From Bifidobacterium felsineum (GTDB lineage Bacteria; Actinomycetota; Actinomycetes; Actinomycetales; Bifidobacteriaceae): a stretch of DNA of 64,000 nt. Shown piece after piece: positions 32,854 to 42,355 of this stretch. The stretch lies in the NCBI RefSeq assembly GCF_002802915.1, contig NZ_PEBJ01000004.1:1-64000 (forward strand). Direction: 5' to 3'. How positions within the stretch are numbered: position 1 is the first letter of the stretch; the number at the start of each line of letters is the position of its first letter. A program made the translations under genes and the position numbers. The notes beneath the pieces were generated by a model. The model worked only from the letters and a program-made list of their open reading frames with translations, was not told the origin of the DNA and did not search any database.

Positions 32854-34833
32854 ATGTCAACGTACTATGACTTTTCCGATGGCCGTCCACCCATGGCACT
32901 GCCGAGTTGCGGCTCGGCAGCAGCCAACGAAACCCAAGACTTAGCCAACCGCAAGGCACTTTTAGCAGCACGCCGGGCCCACCGGCACGGCATGAAAGAA
33001 CAGGTACCAATGCTCACCGAATACACCACCCCCGGCGAATCCATTGCATTACGCGACAATCAGACCATCTATTCGCTACTCACCGACCGCATCGCCCGTA
33101 CCGGCGAGGATACGGTCATTGCCGCCAAGAAACTGGGCCCTGGCCGCTGGCAGGATGTAACCACCGGCGAGTTCCATAAGCGCGTGGTCTCCGCCGCCAA
33201 AGGCCTGATTGCCCTCGGCATCAACAAGGGTGACGCCGTGACCATCTTCTCCTCCACCCGCCTCGAGTGGGGCATTCTCGACTTTGCCCTGGCCGCCGTG
33301 GGTGCGGTGAGTGTGCCGATCTACGACACCGATTCCGCGTCCCAGGCTCAGCGCATTATGAATGACTCCGCGGTCAAACTTGCCGTAGCCGATAATCGCG
33401 AGCGCTTCGACCGCCTTGATTCCGTCAAGGACCACTGCCCCACGCTCCGCCAGATCCTGATGTTCGACGGCAATGCGCTTGGCGCTTTGGAGGGCTTGGG
33501 CGTCACCGTGTCCGATGAGGAGCTCGAGGAACGCGTGGCTTCGGTGCATATCGACGATCTGGCCACGATTGTGTATACGTCCGGCTCCACCGGCAACCCG
33601 AAGGGCGCTGAGCTGACGCATAAGAACTTCGTTTCCATTACGATTGCGGCTTCTCAGGCGTTGCATGAGGTGATTCTTGACGATCATCCGCGTCTGCTGC
33701 TGTTCCTGCCGCTCGCCCACTGCTTCGCCCGCTTCATCCAGTACGCTTCCGTTGCATCCGATGATGGCGTGGTCGGCTATCTACCGGATACCAAGTCCCT
33801 GCTTCCCGACCTGCGTTCCTTTGAACCGACCTATTTGCTTGGTGTACCGCGCGTATTCGAAAAGGTGTACAACGCGGCATCCCGCAAGGCCGGTACCGGC
33901 TGGAAGGGCCGTCTGTTCCTGAAGGCCGCCGAAGCCGCACGTGATTGGAGCCGCAAGGAGCAGGCCGGCGAAAAGCATACGCTGGCTGAGATCGCCGAAC
34001 ATGCCAAGTATGAGACGCTGGTCTACCGCACGGTTCGTGGCGCTCTAGGCCCGAAAATCAAGTACGTGGCCTGCGGTGGTGCTCCGTTGTCTTTGGACTT
34101 GGCGCACTTCTACAACGGCATTGGCCTGCCGATGATCCAGGGCTATGGCATGACCGAGACCGCCGCACCGTTCGCCGCCACACGTGTGACCGACAATGCG
34201 ATCGGCACGGTTGGTCAACCGGCACCTGGCTCTTCGGTTCGCATTTCCGATGAGGGTGAGCTGCAGGTCAAGGGCCCGAATGTGTTCCGCGGCTACCATA
34301 ATCTGCCGGAGAAGACCGCTGAGGCGTTCACCGCTGACGGCTGGCTCAGGACGGGCGACTTGGCTGAGATTGACGATGAGGGTCGCATTGTCATCACCGG
34401 CCGTATCAAGGACATCATTATTACGGCCGGCGGCAAGAACGTCTCCCCGATTCCGCTTGAGGAGGAGATTACCAAATGCCCGATTGTGGAGCATTGTGTG
34501 GTGGTGGGCGATCGTCGCCCGTTCATCGGTGCGTTGGTGACGCTCGACCCGGAGTCGCTGGCGGCTTGGCTGCCGGCTCACGGCTTGTCCGCCGATACGC
34601 CGGTGGATCGCTTGGCTGTGAACGCGGCGGTGCGCGAGGAGATTCAGCAGTACGTGGATAAGGCGAACTCTACGGTCTCCCGTGCTGAATCCGTGCGCAA
34701 GTTCGCAGTGCTCGATACGCAGTTCACGCAGGAAAACAAGTGCCTGACCCCGTCTTTGAAAGTGGTACGTCCGGCGGTAAACCGCGTGTTCGCCGATGTG
34801 ATTGACCGCGAAATCTACAACGGCAAGCGCTGA
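32854..34833 (+). CDS. long-chain fatty acid-CoA ligase
   Basis: A 659-residue AMP-forming acyl-CoA synthetase. The adenylate P-loop is YTSGSTGNPKGAELTH near residues 246-261. GYGMTETAAP near 430 is the A5-type motif, WLRTGDLAEID near 505 the A7 motif, and IIITAGGKNVSP near 525 the hinge. It activates fatty acids for phospholipid synthesis or salvage. The N-terminus is uncertain: the ATG used has AGGAA almost touching it, and an in-frame ATG at 33010 (MLTEYTTPGES) would give a more standard protein of about 607 residues. Confidence 0.88.
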   Translation: MSTYYDFSDGRPPMALPSCGSAAANETQDLANRKALLAARRAHRHGMKEQVPMLTEYTTPGESIALRDNQTIYSLLTDRIARTGEDTVIAAKKLGPGRWQDVTTGEFHKRVVSAAKGLIALGINKGDAVTIFSSTRLEWGILDFALAAVGAVSVPIYDTDSASQAQRIMNDSAVKLAVADNRERFDRLDSVKDHCPTLRQILMFDGNALGALEGLGVTVSDEELEERVASVHIDDLATIVYTSGSTGNPKGAELTHKNFVSITIAASQALHEVILDDHPRLLLFLPLAHCFARFIQYASVASDDGVVGYLPDTKSLLPDLRSFEPTYLLGVPRVFEKVYNAASRKAGTGWKGRLFLKAAEAARDWSRKEQAGEKHTLAEIAEHAKYETLVYRTVRGALGPKIKYVACGGAPLSLDLAHFYNGIGLPMIQGYGMTETAAPFAATRVTDNAIGTVGQPAPGSSVRISDEGELQVKGPNVFRGYHNLPEKTAEAFTADGWLRTGDLAEIDDEGRIVITGRIKDIIITAGGKNVSPIPLEEEITKCPIVEHCVVVGDRRPFIGALVTLDPESLAAWLPAHGLSADTPVDRLAVNAAVREEIQQYVDKANSTVSRAESVRKFAVLDTQFTQENKCLTPSLKVVRPAVNRVFADVIDREIYNGKR

Positions 34834-34852
34834 TTGCAGCATACATGATCTT

Positions 34853-34875
34853 GGGGCTCTTCGGAGCCCCTTTTT
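34853..34875 (+). terminator. terminator after acyl-CoA ligase
   Basis: GGGGCTC, loop TTCG, GAGCCCC, then TTTTT: a textbook rho-independent terminator. Confidence 0.93.
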
Positions 34876-34908
34876 GTTTGCCATGATGCAAAGTAATGCA
34901 AAACGCAA

Positions 34909-34937
34909 AAAGACCGCTCCGGTTTCCCGAAGCGGCC
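34909..34937 (-). terminator. terminator after araA
   Basis: On the minus strand, CCGCTTCGG pairs with CCGGAGCGG around a short loop and is followed by TTTTT. It ends the araBDA transcript and faces the acyl-CoA ligase terminator. Confidence 0.85.
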
Positions 34938-34961
34938 CTAGGCAGTTTCACTGGTTAAGAA

Positions 34962-36479
34962 TCAGTGACGGTTGTCGAGGCGGTGATACATCTCGGACAG
35001 CTGCAGTTCCTTCTCGAACTGGCGAGCGGTGGTCTTGTCGTCGATGACGGCGAGCTCGACACCGGCGATGCGGGCGAAGTCTTCCCAAGCCTCGCGACCA
35101 ACGGAGGTGGTCATGCAGGTGTGGTGAGAGCCACCGGCGGTGATCCAGCACTGGACAGCGGTCTTCAGGTCAGGCTGCGGCTTCCAGACGGCGCGAGCGC
35201 ACGGAAGCTCCTTCAGGGAGCCCTGCGGCTCGACAACGTCGACGACGTCCATGAGCAGGCGGAAGCGTTCGCGCTCGTCGGCCATGGAGACCACGACGGC
35301 GTCCTTCTTCGGCTTGCCGGAGAAGACCAGGCGGACCGGGTCGGCTTTGCCGCCGATGCCCAGCGGGTGAATCTCCAACTTCGGCTTGGCGATGGTGCCG
35401 ATGGCCGGGGAGACCTCGAGCATGTGGGAGCCCATGTCGAGCTCGTTGCCCTCGGTGAAGTTGTAGGAGTAGTCCTCCATCAGGGAGGCGCCACCCTCGA
35501 GGCCGTAGCCCATCACAGCGCCGATGCGGACGAGGACGGCGGTCTTCCAATCGCCTTCAGCGGAGAAGCCCCAGCCGTACTCGGACGGGAAGCGCTGCGG
35601 GCCAACGCCCGGCAGCTGCGGCAGAGCGCCGAGGTCTTCGAAGTTGTCGACGCCGGCGGTGCAGCCGTTGGCGCGCATCATGTTGACCATGGCAGCCTCT
35701 TCCTTGGCTGCGATGAACAGGGAGTCGTACTTGGCATCCAGCAGAGCCGGGTCAACGTCGTACTTGGCCTTGTAGTCCTCGATGATTTCCTTAACCTGAT
35801 CGTCCTTGACGGCGTCGTATGCGGCGACGAGCTCGTTGACGGCCCAGGTGTTGATGGAAGCGCCGAACACGCGCTCGGCTTCGGTCTTGTCGCCTTCGGT
35901 GACGGCAACGTTACGCATGTTGTCGCCCCAGCGCATGACCTTCATGTTGTTGGAGGCATCCCAGCCGGCGCAAGCGCGAGCCCAGGTGCCGACCTTCTCA
36001 GCGACTTCCGGATCGGTGTAGTGGCCGACGACAATCTTGCGCGGAATGCCGAGGCGGGAGACGATGTAACCGAACTCACGGTCGCCGTGTGCGGCCTGGT
36101 TCAGGTTCATGAAGTCCATGTCGATGGTCTCCCACGGAATCTCCTTGTGGTGCTGGGTGGCCAGCTGCAACAGCGGCTTGGTCAGCACTTCGAGGCCACG
36201 GATCCACATCTTGGCCGGGGAGAAGGTGTGGCACCAGGTGATGACGCCGATAACATTCGGGTTGGCGGAGGCTTCGACCATGAACTGCTTGACGCCGTCG
36301 GAGGACTTCAGGGTCGGCTTCAGGACGATCTTGGCCGGGATCTTGCCGGTCTTGTTCAGGTAGTCGACCATTTCAGCGGAGTGCTCAGCGACCTGACGCA
36401 GAGCTTCCTCGCCGTACAGGTCCTGGGAACCGACGCCGAACCAGATTTCCTTGCCCTCAAAGGGGTTTTCCATTGCCAT
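34962..36479 (-). CDS. araA: L-arabinose isomerase
   Basis: A 505-residue enzyme converting L-arabinose to L-ribulose, the first step of arabinose use. Family landmarks are VGSQDLYGEEALRQV at the N-terminus, the TWCHTFSPAKMWIRGL segment near 80-96, FAEGDWKTAVLVR-like SAEGDWKTAVLVRIG near 310 and the metal-site histidine region GSHHTCMTTS near 450. Length is normal for the family. AAGGAG precedes the ATG. It is the last gene of araB-araD-araA and is separated from araD by 250 bases carrying a REP-like repeat. Confidence 0.97.
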   Translation of the reverse strand: MAMENPFEGKEIWFGVGSQDLYGEEALRQVAEHSAEMVDYLNKTGKIPAKIVLKPTLKSSDGVKQFMVEASANPNVIGVITWCHTFSPAKMWIRGLEVLTKPLLQLATQHHKEIPWETIDMDFMNLNQAAHGDREFGYIVSRLGIPRKIVVGHYTDPEVAEKVGTWARACAGWDASNNMKVMRWGDNMRNVAVTEGDKTEAERVFGASINTWAVNELVAAYDAVKDDQVKEIIEDYKAKYDVDPALLDAKYDSLFIAAKEEAAMVNMMRANGCTAGVDNFEDLGALPQLPGVGPQRFPSEYGWGFSAEGDWKTAVLVRIGAVMGYGLEGGASLMEDYSYNFTEGNELDMGSHMLEVSPAIGTIAKPKLEIHPLGIGGKADPVRLVFSGKPKKDAVVVSMADERERFRLLMDVVDVVEPQGSLKELPCARAVWKPQPDLKTAVQCWITAGGSHHTCMTTSVGREAWEDFARIAGVELAVIDDKTTARQFEKELQLSEMYHRLDNRH

Positions 36480-36567
36480 AATGGCTCCTTTTATTTACTT
36501 CGTTGTGTACGAGGATTTGGATGTAAGTTTTGGGAGGCTTCTTACGAAGCCTGCTGTTTTTCCACTT

Positions 36568-36616
36568 CTCTCCCTCAGTCAGCCTTCGGCTGCCAGCTCC
36601 CTCATCAGAGGGAGCC
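36568..36616 (+). repeat. REP-like repeat, copy R5
   Basis: CTCTCCCTCAGTCAGCC...CTCCCTCATCAGAGGGAG in the 250-base gap between araD and araA. Its hairpins would lie within the polycistronic transcript and might uncouple araA levels from araBD. Confidence 0.8.
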
Positions 36617-36729
36617 GAGAGAAGCAGTGCTGGAAGCACTGGGCCGGCGTGTGTGTCCGCAAGGCGCACCGAGGGAAGGCGTACAAAGGTACGTCGACCG
36701 AGGAGCAACGCCGCGGACACTCCGCCGGA

Positions 36730-37422
36730 TCAGTGCTGACCGTAGACGTTCTGGTAGCGGTCGTTCAGCTTATCGATATCGGCCTGGTCGATCTCGATGA
36801 TGTCGCCGAGCTGCTTGGCGGCCCACATGGTGTGAGCGACTTCCTCGGTCATGGCAGCGGCCTTGACAGCGCCTTCTGCATCCTTGCCGATGGTGAAGGG
36901 TCCGTGGTTCTGCATGAGGACAGCCGGAGACTTCGGGTACTTCTTGAGGGTCTCGACAACGCCCTTGCCGATGGCCTCAGAGCCGATGAGGCGGAACGGA
37001 CCAACCGGGACCGGGCCACCGAACTCGTCGCCCATCATGGTCAGGCCGCAAGGAATGTTCTGGCCGGTAGCAGCCCATGCGGTGGCGTAGGTGGAGTGGG
37101 TGTGCACAACACCGTAGACGTCAGGCATGTTGCGGTAGATGTAGGCGTGGGAAGCGGTGTCGGAGGACGGGGCTTCGGTGCCGTCGACAACGTTGCCGTC
37201 AAGATCAACGACGACCATGGAGTTCGGGGTCAGGTTCTCGTAGCGAACGCCAGAGGGCTTGATGACGAACAGGTCGGCGGTGTGCAGGCGCTGGGAGACG
37301 TTGCCTGCGGTCCAGACGACCAGGTTCCACTTGATCAGCTGCTGGTGCAGGTTGGAGACGACCTCACGAACCTGCTTGACCTCGGCGCGAACCTCGGGGC
37401 CGTAATCAGCCAAAGTTGCCAT
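36730..37422 (-). CDS. araD: L-ribulose-5-phosphate 4-epimerase
   Basis: A 230-residue class II aldolase-like epimerase that turns L-ribulose 5-phosphate into D-xylulose 5-phosphate, the entry to the bifidobacterial phosphoketolase pathway. Seen: WTAGNVSQR near 34 (phosphate loop), IKPSGVRYENL near 53, the metal-site HTHSTYAT near 97-104 and NHGPFTIGKDA near 170. GGAAAGGAAAA precedes the ATG. The middle gene of the arabinose operon. Confidence 0.97.
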   Translation of the reverse strand: MATLADYGPEVRAEVKQVREVVSNLHQQLIKWNLVVWTAGNVSQRLHTADLFVIKPSGVRYENLTPNSMVVVDLDGNVVDGTEAPSSDTASHAYIYRNMPDVYGVVHTHSTYATAWAATGQNIPCGLTMMGDEFGGPVPVGPFRLIGSEAIGKGVVETLKKYPKSPAVLMQNHGPFTIGKDAEGAVKAAAMTEEVAHTMWAAKQLGDIIEIDQADIDKLNDRYQNVYGQH

Positions 37423-37464
37423 TGTTGGTTTTCCTTTCCACTTAGTTGGAAGCTTGTTGCAAAC

Positions 37465-39111
37465 TTACTTGTCTTCGAGGTTGATGGACTCGATGGCGGT
37501 GTGCTCGATCGGCAGACCCTTGGAGAAGCGAGCGAAGAAGTCCTCGAAGCCGATGACGTCGGAGGCCACCGGGGTCTCGGTGACAGACTGGGCGTCCTTG
37601 AAGACGCAACCATCGAGGTAGTCGGCCAGGTTGGAGTGGTCTTCGTTGGTGTTCCACAGGTAGTTGGCGAGCACTGCCATGCCCCATGCGCCGCCTTCCG
37701 CAGCGGTGGACATGACCTTAATCGGGGTGTTGAAGGCGGCGGCCAGAATCTTCTGGGCGACCTTCGGGGTAGTGAAGATGCCGCCGTGACCCACGAGGGA
37801 ATCAATCTGCACGTGCTCCTGCTTGGTCATCACATCCATACCGATCTTGACCGGGGAGAATGCGGAGAAGAGCTGTGCGCGCATGAAGTTGCCAAGGGTC
37901 ATGTGAGCCTCAGGGCTGCGGGCGAACAGCGGGCGGCCTTCGGGCAGACCGGCCAGAAACTCGCCGGAACGGAACGGGTAGTTCAGCAGGCCGCCGCAGT
38001 TGGCGTCAACATCGTCGGCAATGGCTGCACGGAACAGGGTGCCGTACAGGGTGCCGGCGTCGACCGGCTGGCCGATGGCCTTGGCGAACTGGCCGAACAG
38101 ACCAACCCAAGCGTTCAGGTCGGAGGTGAAGTTGTTGGCATGGCTCATGCCGGCTAAATCGCCGGCTGGGGTGGTGACCAGGTCGACTTCCGGGTGCAGG
38201 GCCTTGAGCTTGTGCTCGAGCACGACCATGGCGAAGATGGAGGTACCGGCGGAGACGTTACCAGTGCGCACGCGCACGGAGTTGGTGGCCACCATGCCGG
38301 TGCCAGCGTCGCCTTCCGGCGGTGCAAGCACGATACCGGGCTTCAGGGTGCCGGACGGATCGAGCAATTTGGCGCCTTCTTCGGTCAGCTCGCCAGCCGG
38401 GGTGCCGGCCACAAGCGGGGTCGGCAGCAGGTTCTCGAGCTTCCAAGGCTGTGCGGCAACCTCAGGCAGGGCGTCGAACTTCTCGATGAATTCGGTTTCG
38501 TAGGTGTGGGTGGTCGGGTCGATCGGGAACATGCCGGAGGCATCGCCGACGCCAAGCACCTTCTTGCCGGTGAGCTTCCAGTGCACGTAACCGGCCAAAG
38601 TGGTGAAGTAGGCGACCTTGCCGACGTGCTCTTCCTTGTTGAGCACGGCCTGGTAGAGGTGAGCAATGGACCAACGCTCAGGAATGTTGTACTGGAACAG
38701 CTCGGAAAGCTTCTGGTGAGCTTCGGAGGTGTTGGTGTTCTGCCACGTGCGGAACGGGACGAGCAGCTCGCCGTTCTCGTCGAAGGCGAGGTAGCCGTGC
38801 ATCATGGCGGAGAAGCCGATGTGGCCGATGTGGGTGAGCTTCTCACCGTATGCGGTCTCGACATCGTTGGCCATGGATGCGTAAGCGTGCTGCAAACCAC
38901 CCCAGATCTCTTCGGTGGAGTAGCTCCACAGGCCATCCTCGAGGTGGGAAGCCCAGCTGTAGTCGCCGGAAGCGATGGTGTGGAAGGTGTCGTCAATCAG
39001 AACGGCCTTGATTCGGGTGGAACCGAACTCAATGCCCAGCGTGGTCTTACCCGCGCGGATCTTCTCGGCGATGCTAGCGACCTGCTCGGCCGCATTGTCG
39101 ATAACTGCCAT
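37465..39111 (-). CDS. araB: FGGY-family ribulokinase
   Basis: A 548-residue sugar kinase placed first in the arabinose operon, so it should phosphorylate L-ribulose. The N-terminal GIEFGSTRIKAVLIDD (near 22) is the FGGY phosphate-binding motif, FRTWQNTNT lies near 120, and DAGTGMVATNSVRVRTGNVSAGTSIFAM near 265-290 is the second ATPase-fold motif. The sequence is distant from enterobacterial AraB; the assignment rests on context with araD and araA. AAGGATAG precedes the ATG. Confidence 0.9.
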   Translation of the reverse strand: MAVIDNAAEQVASIAEKIRAGKTTLGIEFGSTRIKAVLIDDTFHTIASGDYSWASHLEDGLWSYSTEEIWGGLQHAYASMANDVETAYGEKLTHIGHIGFSAMMHGYLAFDENGELLVPFRTWQNTNTSEAHQKLSELFQYNIPERWSIAHLYQAVLNKEEHVGKVAYFTTLAGYVHWKLTGKKVLGVGDASGMFPIDPTTHTYETEFIEKFDALPEVAAQPWKLENLLPTPLVAGTPAGELTEEGAKLLDPSGTLKPGIVLAPPEGDAGTGMVATNSVRVRTGNVSAGTSIFAMVVLEHKLKALHPEVDLVTTPAGDLAGMSHANNFTSDLNAWVGLFGQFAKAIGQPVDAGTLYGTLFRAAIADDVDANCGGLLNYPFRSGEFLAGLPEGRPLFARSPEAHMTLGNFMRAQLFSAFSPVKIGMDVMTKQEHVQIDSLVGHGGIFTTPKVAQKILAAAFNTPIKVMSTAAEGGAWGMAVLANYLWNTNEDHSNLADYLDGCVFKDAQSVTETPVASDVIGFEDFFARFSKGLPIEHTAIESINLEDK

Positions 39112-39166
39112 ATCTATCCTTACCCTGTGGAGCGCCGGGGTTTGCTCCCCTTCCTTGGGGCGTTTT

Positions 39167-39180
39167 TGTTAGCGCTCACA
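39167..39180. promoter_or_regulatory. LacI-type operator upstream of araB
   Basis: TGTTAGCGCTCACA lies about 55 bases upstream of araB. It matches a second site before the regulator gene (CGTTAACGCTCACA at 40493-40506) at 12 of 14 positions. GTGAGCG half-sites are typical of LacI proteins, so it is probably the operator of the adjacent regulator. Confidence 0.65.
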
Positions 39181-39282
39181 ATTTCCGAAAATCATTGTAC
39201 CTATAACCGAGGTTCGACACAACTTATAGCGTTGCTCGCTTTATAACGAATCGATAACAGCGAGCGAAATGCCGGTCTACGG

Positions 39283-40398
39283 TTACCTGCGCGGGGCTGG
39301 ACCCAGGGAGCTGCGGCTCATCACTTTGGCGGGAATCAGGCCCACGCCATGCTGATTCGTCAGGAATACCGGCTCGGAGCCCTCCCCCAGCAGCCGCAGC
39401 GTCTCGCGCATCGCCACGCCGCCCAGCGCCTCGAAATCAGGGTGCACGGTGGTCAGCGGCGGGTAGAGATTATCCATGCCCGGCATGTCGTCGAAGCCCA
39501 CCACGCTGATATCCTGCGGAATCCGCAGCTTATGCTCGTGCAGTGAGCGGATGATGCCGACCGCCTGGCTATCGTTGGCAGATACCACTGCGGTAGGCAA
39601 TGGCGCGCCCTTCATACCGTATTCATCCAGCAGATGATTCATCTGCGCGTACGATTCGTCCGAATCCCAGGTATGGCAGCGCACGATCTGGGAATCGATG
39701 GAATGCATGGCAGAGAGTTTGCGCCACGCATCCAGACGGGTGTGCGCGTCGCGCCATTCGTTCGGACCGGCGAAATACAAGGCTGACTTATGCCCGTATT
39801 CGCTCATCAGCCCCACGACTTTGGCCATCGCATCCCACTGGTCGATGCCCACGATGGCGGTGCGGCGCTTGTTGTCCGCGGAAATCAGGCTCAGCCCCTC
39901 GCGCACGGTCATCTGCCCGTGCGTGGAGGTGACGATGACGCGCGGCTGGCTGACCTTGGCCCGGCAGGCAGCGGCGAACATCACATCCGTGGGGGTCAGG
40001 AAGATAAAGGCGTCCACGTTCTGTTCGATGAACGTATCACAAAGGTTATCGAATTCGGCTTGGGTGCACAGCGCCTCGTGCACCATCATCACGCTCATGA
40101 ACAAGCCGTGTTCGCGTGCGATGGATTCGATGGACGCGATGGCGGAGATCGGGCCGAAGAATTTCATGCCGCCCGCGATAAGTCCAATCGTGCGGGAGCG
40201 GCGGGAAGCCAAGGCACGCGCGGAATTGGACGGGCGGTAACCAAGCTGATCGACCGCGGCCTGCACTTTGGCTCGAGTGGCGTCGGAGACATCGGGGGAA
40301 TTGTTGATGACACGGGAAACGGTCTGGTGGCTGACACCCGCCAGCTTGGCCACTTCAAACATGGACGGACGTTTACTTGGTCTGCGGCTGTTCACCAT
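39283..40398 (-). CDS. araQ: LacI-family arabinose/carbohydrate regulator
   Basis: A 371-residue repressor. The helix-turn-helix and hinge helix are at residues 13-67 (MFEVAKLAGVSHQTVSRVIN ... LGYRPSNSARALASRR), followed by a periplasmic-binding-like effector domain with PTAVVSANDSQAVGIIRSL near 275. It lies directly upstream of araBDA on the same strand. Bifidobacteria encode AraQ, a LacI protein of arabinose and central carbon control, next to arabinose genes; position and operator type fit that name, but the symbol is a context-based call. An operator copy lies in its own upstream region. Confidence 0.8.
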   Translation of the reverse strand: MVNSRRPSKRPSMFEVAKLAGVSHQTVSRVINNSPDVSDATRAKVQAAVDQLGYRPSNSARALASRRSRTIGLIAGGMKFFGPISAIASIESIAREHGLFMSVMMVHEALCTQAEFDNLCDTFIEQNVDAFIFLTPTDVMFAAACRAKVSQPRVIVTSTHGQMTVREGLSLISADNKRRTAIVGIDQWDAMAKVVGLMSEYGHKSALYFAGPNEWRDAHTRLDAWRKLSAMHSIDSQIVRCHTWDSDESYAQMNHLLDEYGMKGAPLPTAVVSANDSQAVGIIRSLHEHKLRIPQDISVVGFDDMPGMDNLYPPLTTVHPDFEALGGVAMRETLRLLGEGSEPVFLTNQHGVGLIPAKVMSRSSLGPAPRR

Positions 40399-40492
40399 AC
40401 CACCTGAACCTTTCCGCTTGCGGTCGGCATCCGTTGCCAGACCGTTGAATGAACTCCTTTACCATTGACTTTAGCGCGTTTTTGCAAACCGG

Positions 40493-40506
40493 CGTTAACG
40501 CTCACA
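40493..40506. promoter_or_regulatory. LacI-type operator upstream of regulator
   Basis: CGTTAACGCTCACA, about 95 bases before the LacI gene, resembles the araB operator. It suggests autoregulation. Confidence 0.55.
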
Positions 40507-40550
40507 TCGCCGTGTCGCAATGATTCTTGATTGGCAAAAGCGCGACGCAA

Positions 40551-41261
40551 TCAGGTCAGATGCCAGCTGATGCGATGCAGCGGGCTCGGGCCATGCTCGG
40601 CAATGGCTGCGCGATGCGTCGCGGAGCCATACCCCTTGTTATGCTCCCATTCATATGGTGCATATGCCGGATTGCTGCCGGCGAGGTCGACCATCAGTCG
40701 GTCTCGGGTGACTTTGGCGATTACCGCGGCGGTGGCTACAGTGGCGCAATGCTGGTCACCTTTGACTTTGGTGGTAACCGCGGCCGGAATCGGCACATCT
40801 GGGGCATCAAAAGTACCTAATGCTTTGGTGATGTAGTCGCTTGGACCATCGAGGATTGCGCCGACGCGCAGCTGCCCGGCACCGTCCAAACCGAGTTGTC
40901 GTTCGACTTGGTCGAGCGCGCGTAAGGCCGCAATGCCGAGGGCATAGGAAATGCCCCAATCGTCGATTTCGGCATTGCTTGCCTGGCCGACCGCCCAGGC
41001 GGCGCACCAATCGCACAGTTCATCGTAAATGGCTTCACGGCGATACTCGGTGAGCATCTTGGAATCAGCCACGCCTGCGGGCACATCGAGCGCGTCAACA
41101 GCACCGTCCGCAGACAGGTCATGAGCCCAGATCGCAGCGCATCCGACCATCACCGGTCCGGCGAGCGCGCCGCGGCCGACCTCGTCGAATCCGACGATCA
41201 GGTCATAGCCTTGGGAGGCAAGGCTTCGTTCAAGGTCGAGTGTTGGTGTGATTTTCGGCAT
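40551..41261 (-). CDS. rnhB: ribonuclease HII
   Basis: A 236-residue RNase HII that removes ribonucleotides from DNA-RNA hybrids. GFDEVGRGALAGPV near residues 24-37 supplies the first two acids, DSKML follows near 67, and the later DG.......D (ILDGPSDYI near 138; DRLMVDLA near 192) completes the active site. It starts three bases after lepB and is probably co-transcribed with it. Confidence 0.95.
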   Translation of the reverse strand: MPKITPTLDLERSLASQGYDLIVGFDEVGRGALAGPVMVGCAAIWAHDLSADGAVDALDVPAGVADSKMLTEYRREAIYDELCDWCAAWAVGQASNAEIDDWGISYALGIAALRALDQVERQLGLDGAGQLRVGAILDGPSDYITKALGTFDAPDVPIPAAVTTKVKGDQHCATVATAAVIAKVTRDRLMVDLAGSNPAYAPYEWEHNKGYGSATHRAAIAEHGPSPLHRISWHLT

Positions 41262-41264
41262 GAT

Positions 41265-42176
41265 TCAAGAGGCGGAGGCGTTGCGGTTGGGAACATTGGC
41301 GAAGACGTCATGGTGGGCGTCGAGCACACCGATGCGATCCAGCGGCCAGTACGTGACCAGACCTGTACCGACGATATCGGAAATAGGCACCAGACCGTGG
41401 TCACCATCGTCTTGATGGTAGCGGGAATCGGCTGAATTGGCGCGATTGTCGCCCATCACGAACACATGGCCTTCGGTCACGGTCACCGAGAACGGGAAGG
41501 CGCTGGGATCGACGCCAGGGCGAATGTACGAGGACTCATTGATCGCCACGCCATTGATGGTGATGGGCTGGCCCGCACCTTTGCATTCCACAACATCGCC
41601 GGGCAGTCCAATCAGACGTTTGATGAGGAATCCGCCGCCGAGTCCACTGCTTTGTTCGGCGCTCAGCCAATTGTTCGGATCTTTGAAGACCACCACATCA
41701 CCGCGCTGCAAATCAAAGTATTTCGGCGTGAGTTTGCTGGCCACCACGCGGTCCCCGGGCACAATCGTATCCATCATGGAGCGTGAGGGGATTTCATAGA
41801 ATCCCAGAAGGAATATGCGAACCAGTATCACGATCAGGACCGGTACACCGCACCAGAGGAAGAAATCGCGCACAGTGAAGCGGTCGTTGGATTGTTCGTT
41901 TCGTCTGGCATGCCGTTTTGCCGCCGTACCGCCTGCAACTGCCGAAGTAGTGGCCGCAACCGCGGCAATCGGAGCGGCGGGAGGTACGGGAGTCACGTCA
42001 ACCCCATGATCAGCGACCTGCACGGTGCGCAAATCGCGTGCCGAGGATTCGGCATTCGCATCGGCGTCGGCAGTGGCGCGGCCGCCATCGACTTCAGCGA
42101 GCTGCTGCGATCCGACCTCGGGAACTTCAGCAATTACGGAAATCGGAAGTGGTTCGTTCTCCTGATCATCCTGCAT
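41265..42176 (-). CDS. lepB: signal peptidase I
   Basis: A 303-residue membrane peptidase that cleaves signal peptides of exported proteins. The N-terminus is a long, acidic, Ala-rich cytosolic region (about 100 residues), followed by one membrane helix. Box B has the catalytic serine in PSRSMMDTIVPGD (near 131-143), box D the lysine in GGGFLIKRLIGLPGD (near 180-195), and box E is GDNRANSADSR (near 242-252). It lies between rplS and rnhB in a typical actinobacterial order. Confidence 0.95.
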   Translation of the reverse strand: MQDDQENEPLPISVIAEVPEVGSQQLAEVDGGRATADADANAESSARDLRTVQVADHGVDVTPVPPAAPIAAVAATTSAVAGGTAAKRHARRNEQSNDRFTVRDFFLWCGVPVLIVILVRIFLLGFYEIPSRSMMDTIVPGDRVVASKLTPKYFDLQRGDVVVFKDPNNWLSAEQSSGLGGGFLIKRLIGLPGDVVECKGAGQPITINGVAINESSYIRPGVDPSAFPFSVTVTEGHVFVMGDNRANSADSRYHQDDGDHGLVPISDIVGTGLVTYWPLDRIGVLDAHHDVFANVPNRNASAS

Positions 42177-42262
42177 TTGCGTATCCTCCGTGGTTCAGAC
42201 TGCTGCCTGCATAGTCTGCGGCCGACATATAAACGGGCTCCATCTTACTTGCCCAATACGAA

Positions 42263-42296
42263 TTCAGCCCGGAACCACGAATGATTCCGGGCTGAA
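42263..42296. terminator. hairpin between rplS and lepB
   Basis: A 12-bp perfect stem (TTCAGCCCGGAA at 42263-42274 with 42285-42296) lies between the rplS stop and the lepB start. T runs are short on both sides, so termination may be partial. Confidence 0.65.
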
Positions 42297-42355
42297 TTTC
42301 ACGGTTTATTCGCGCGACCTTACAGTCGCAAGCTGCAACAAACCTACCGACGAAC

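Noticed and set aside
34965..38157. Long plus-strand frames of 611 and 568 residues
   Set aside because: They are antisense to araA, araD and araB, which are certain. No plausible ribosome binding sites or domains.
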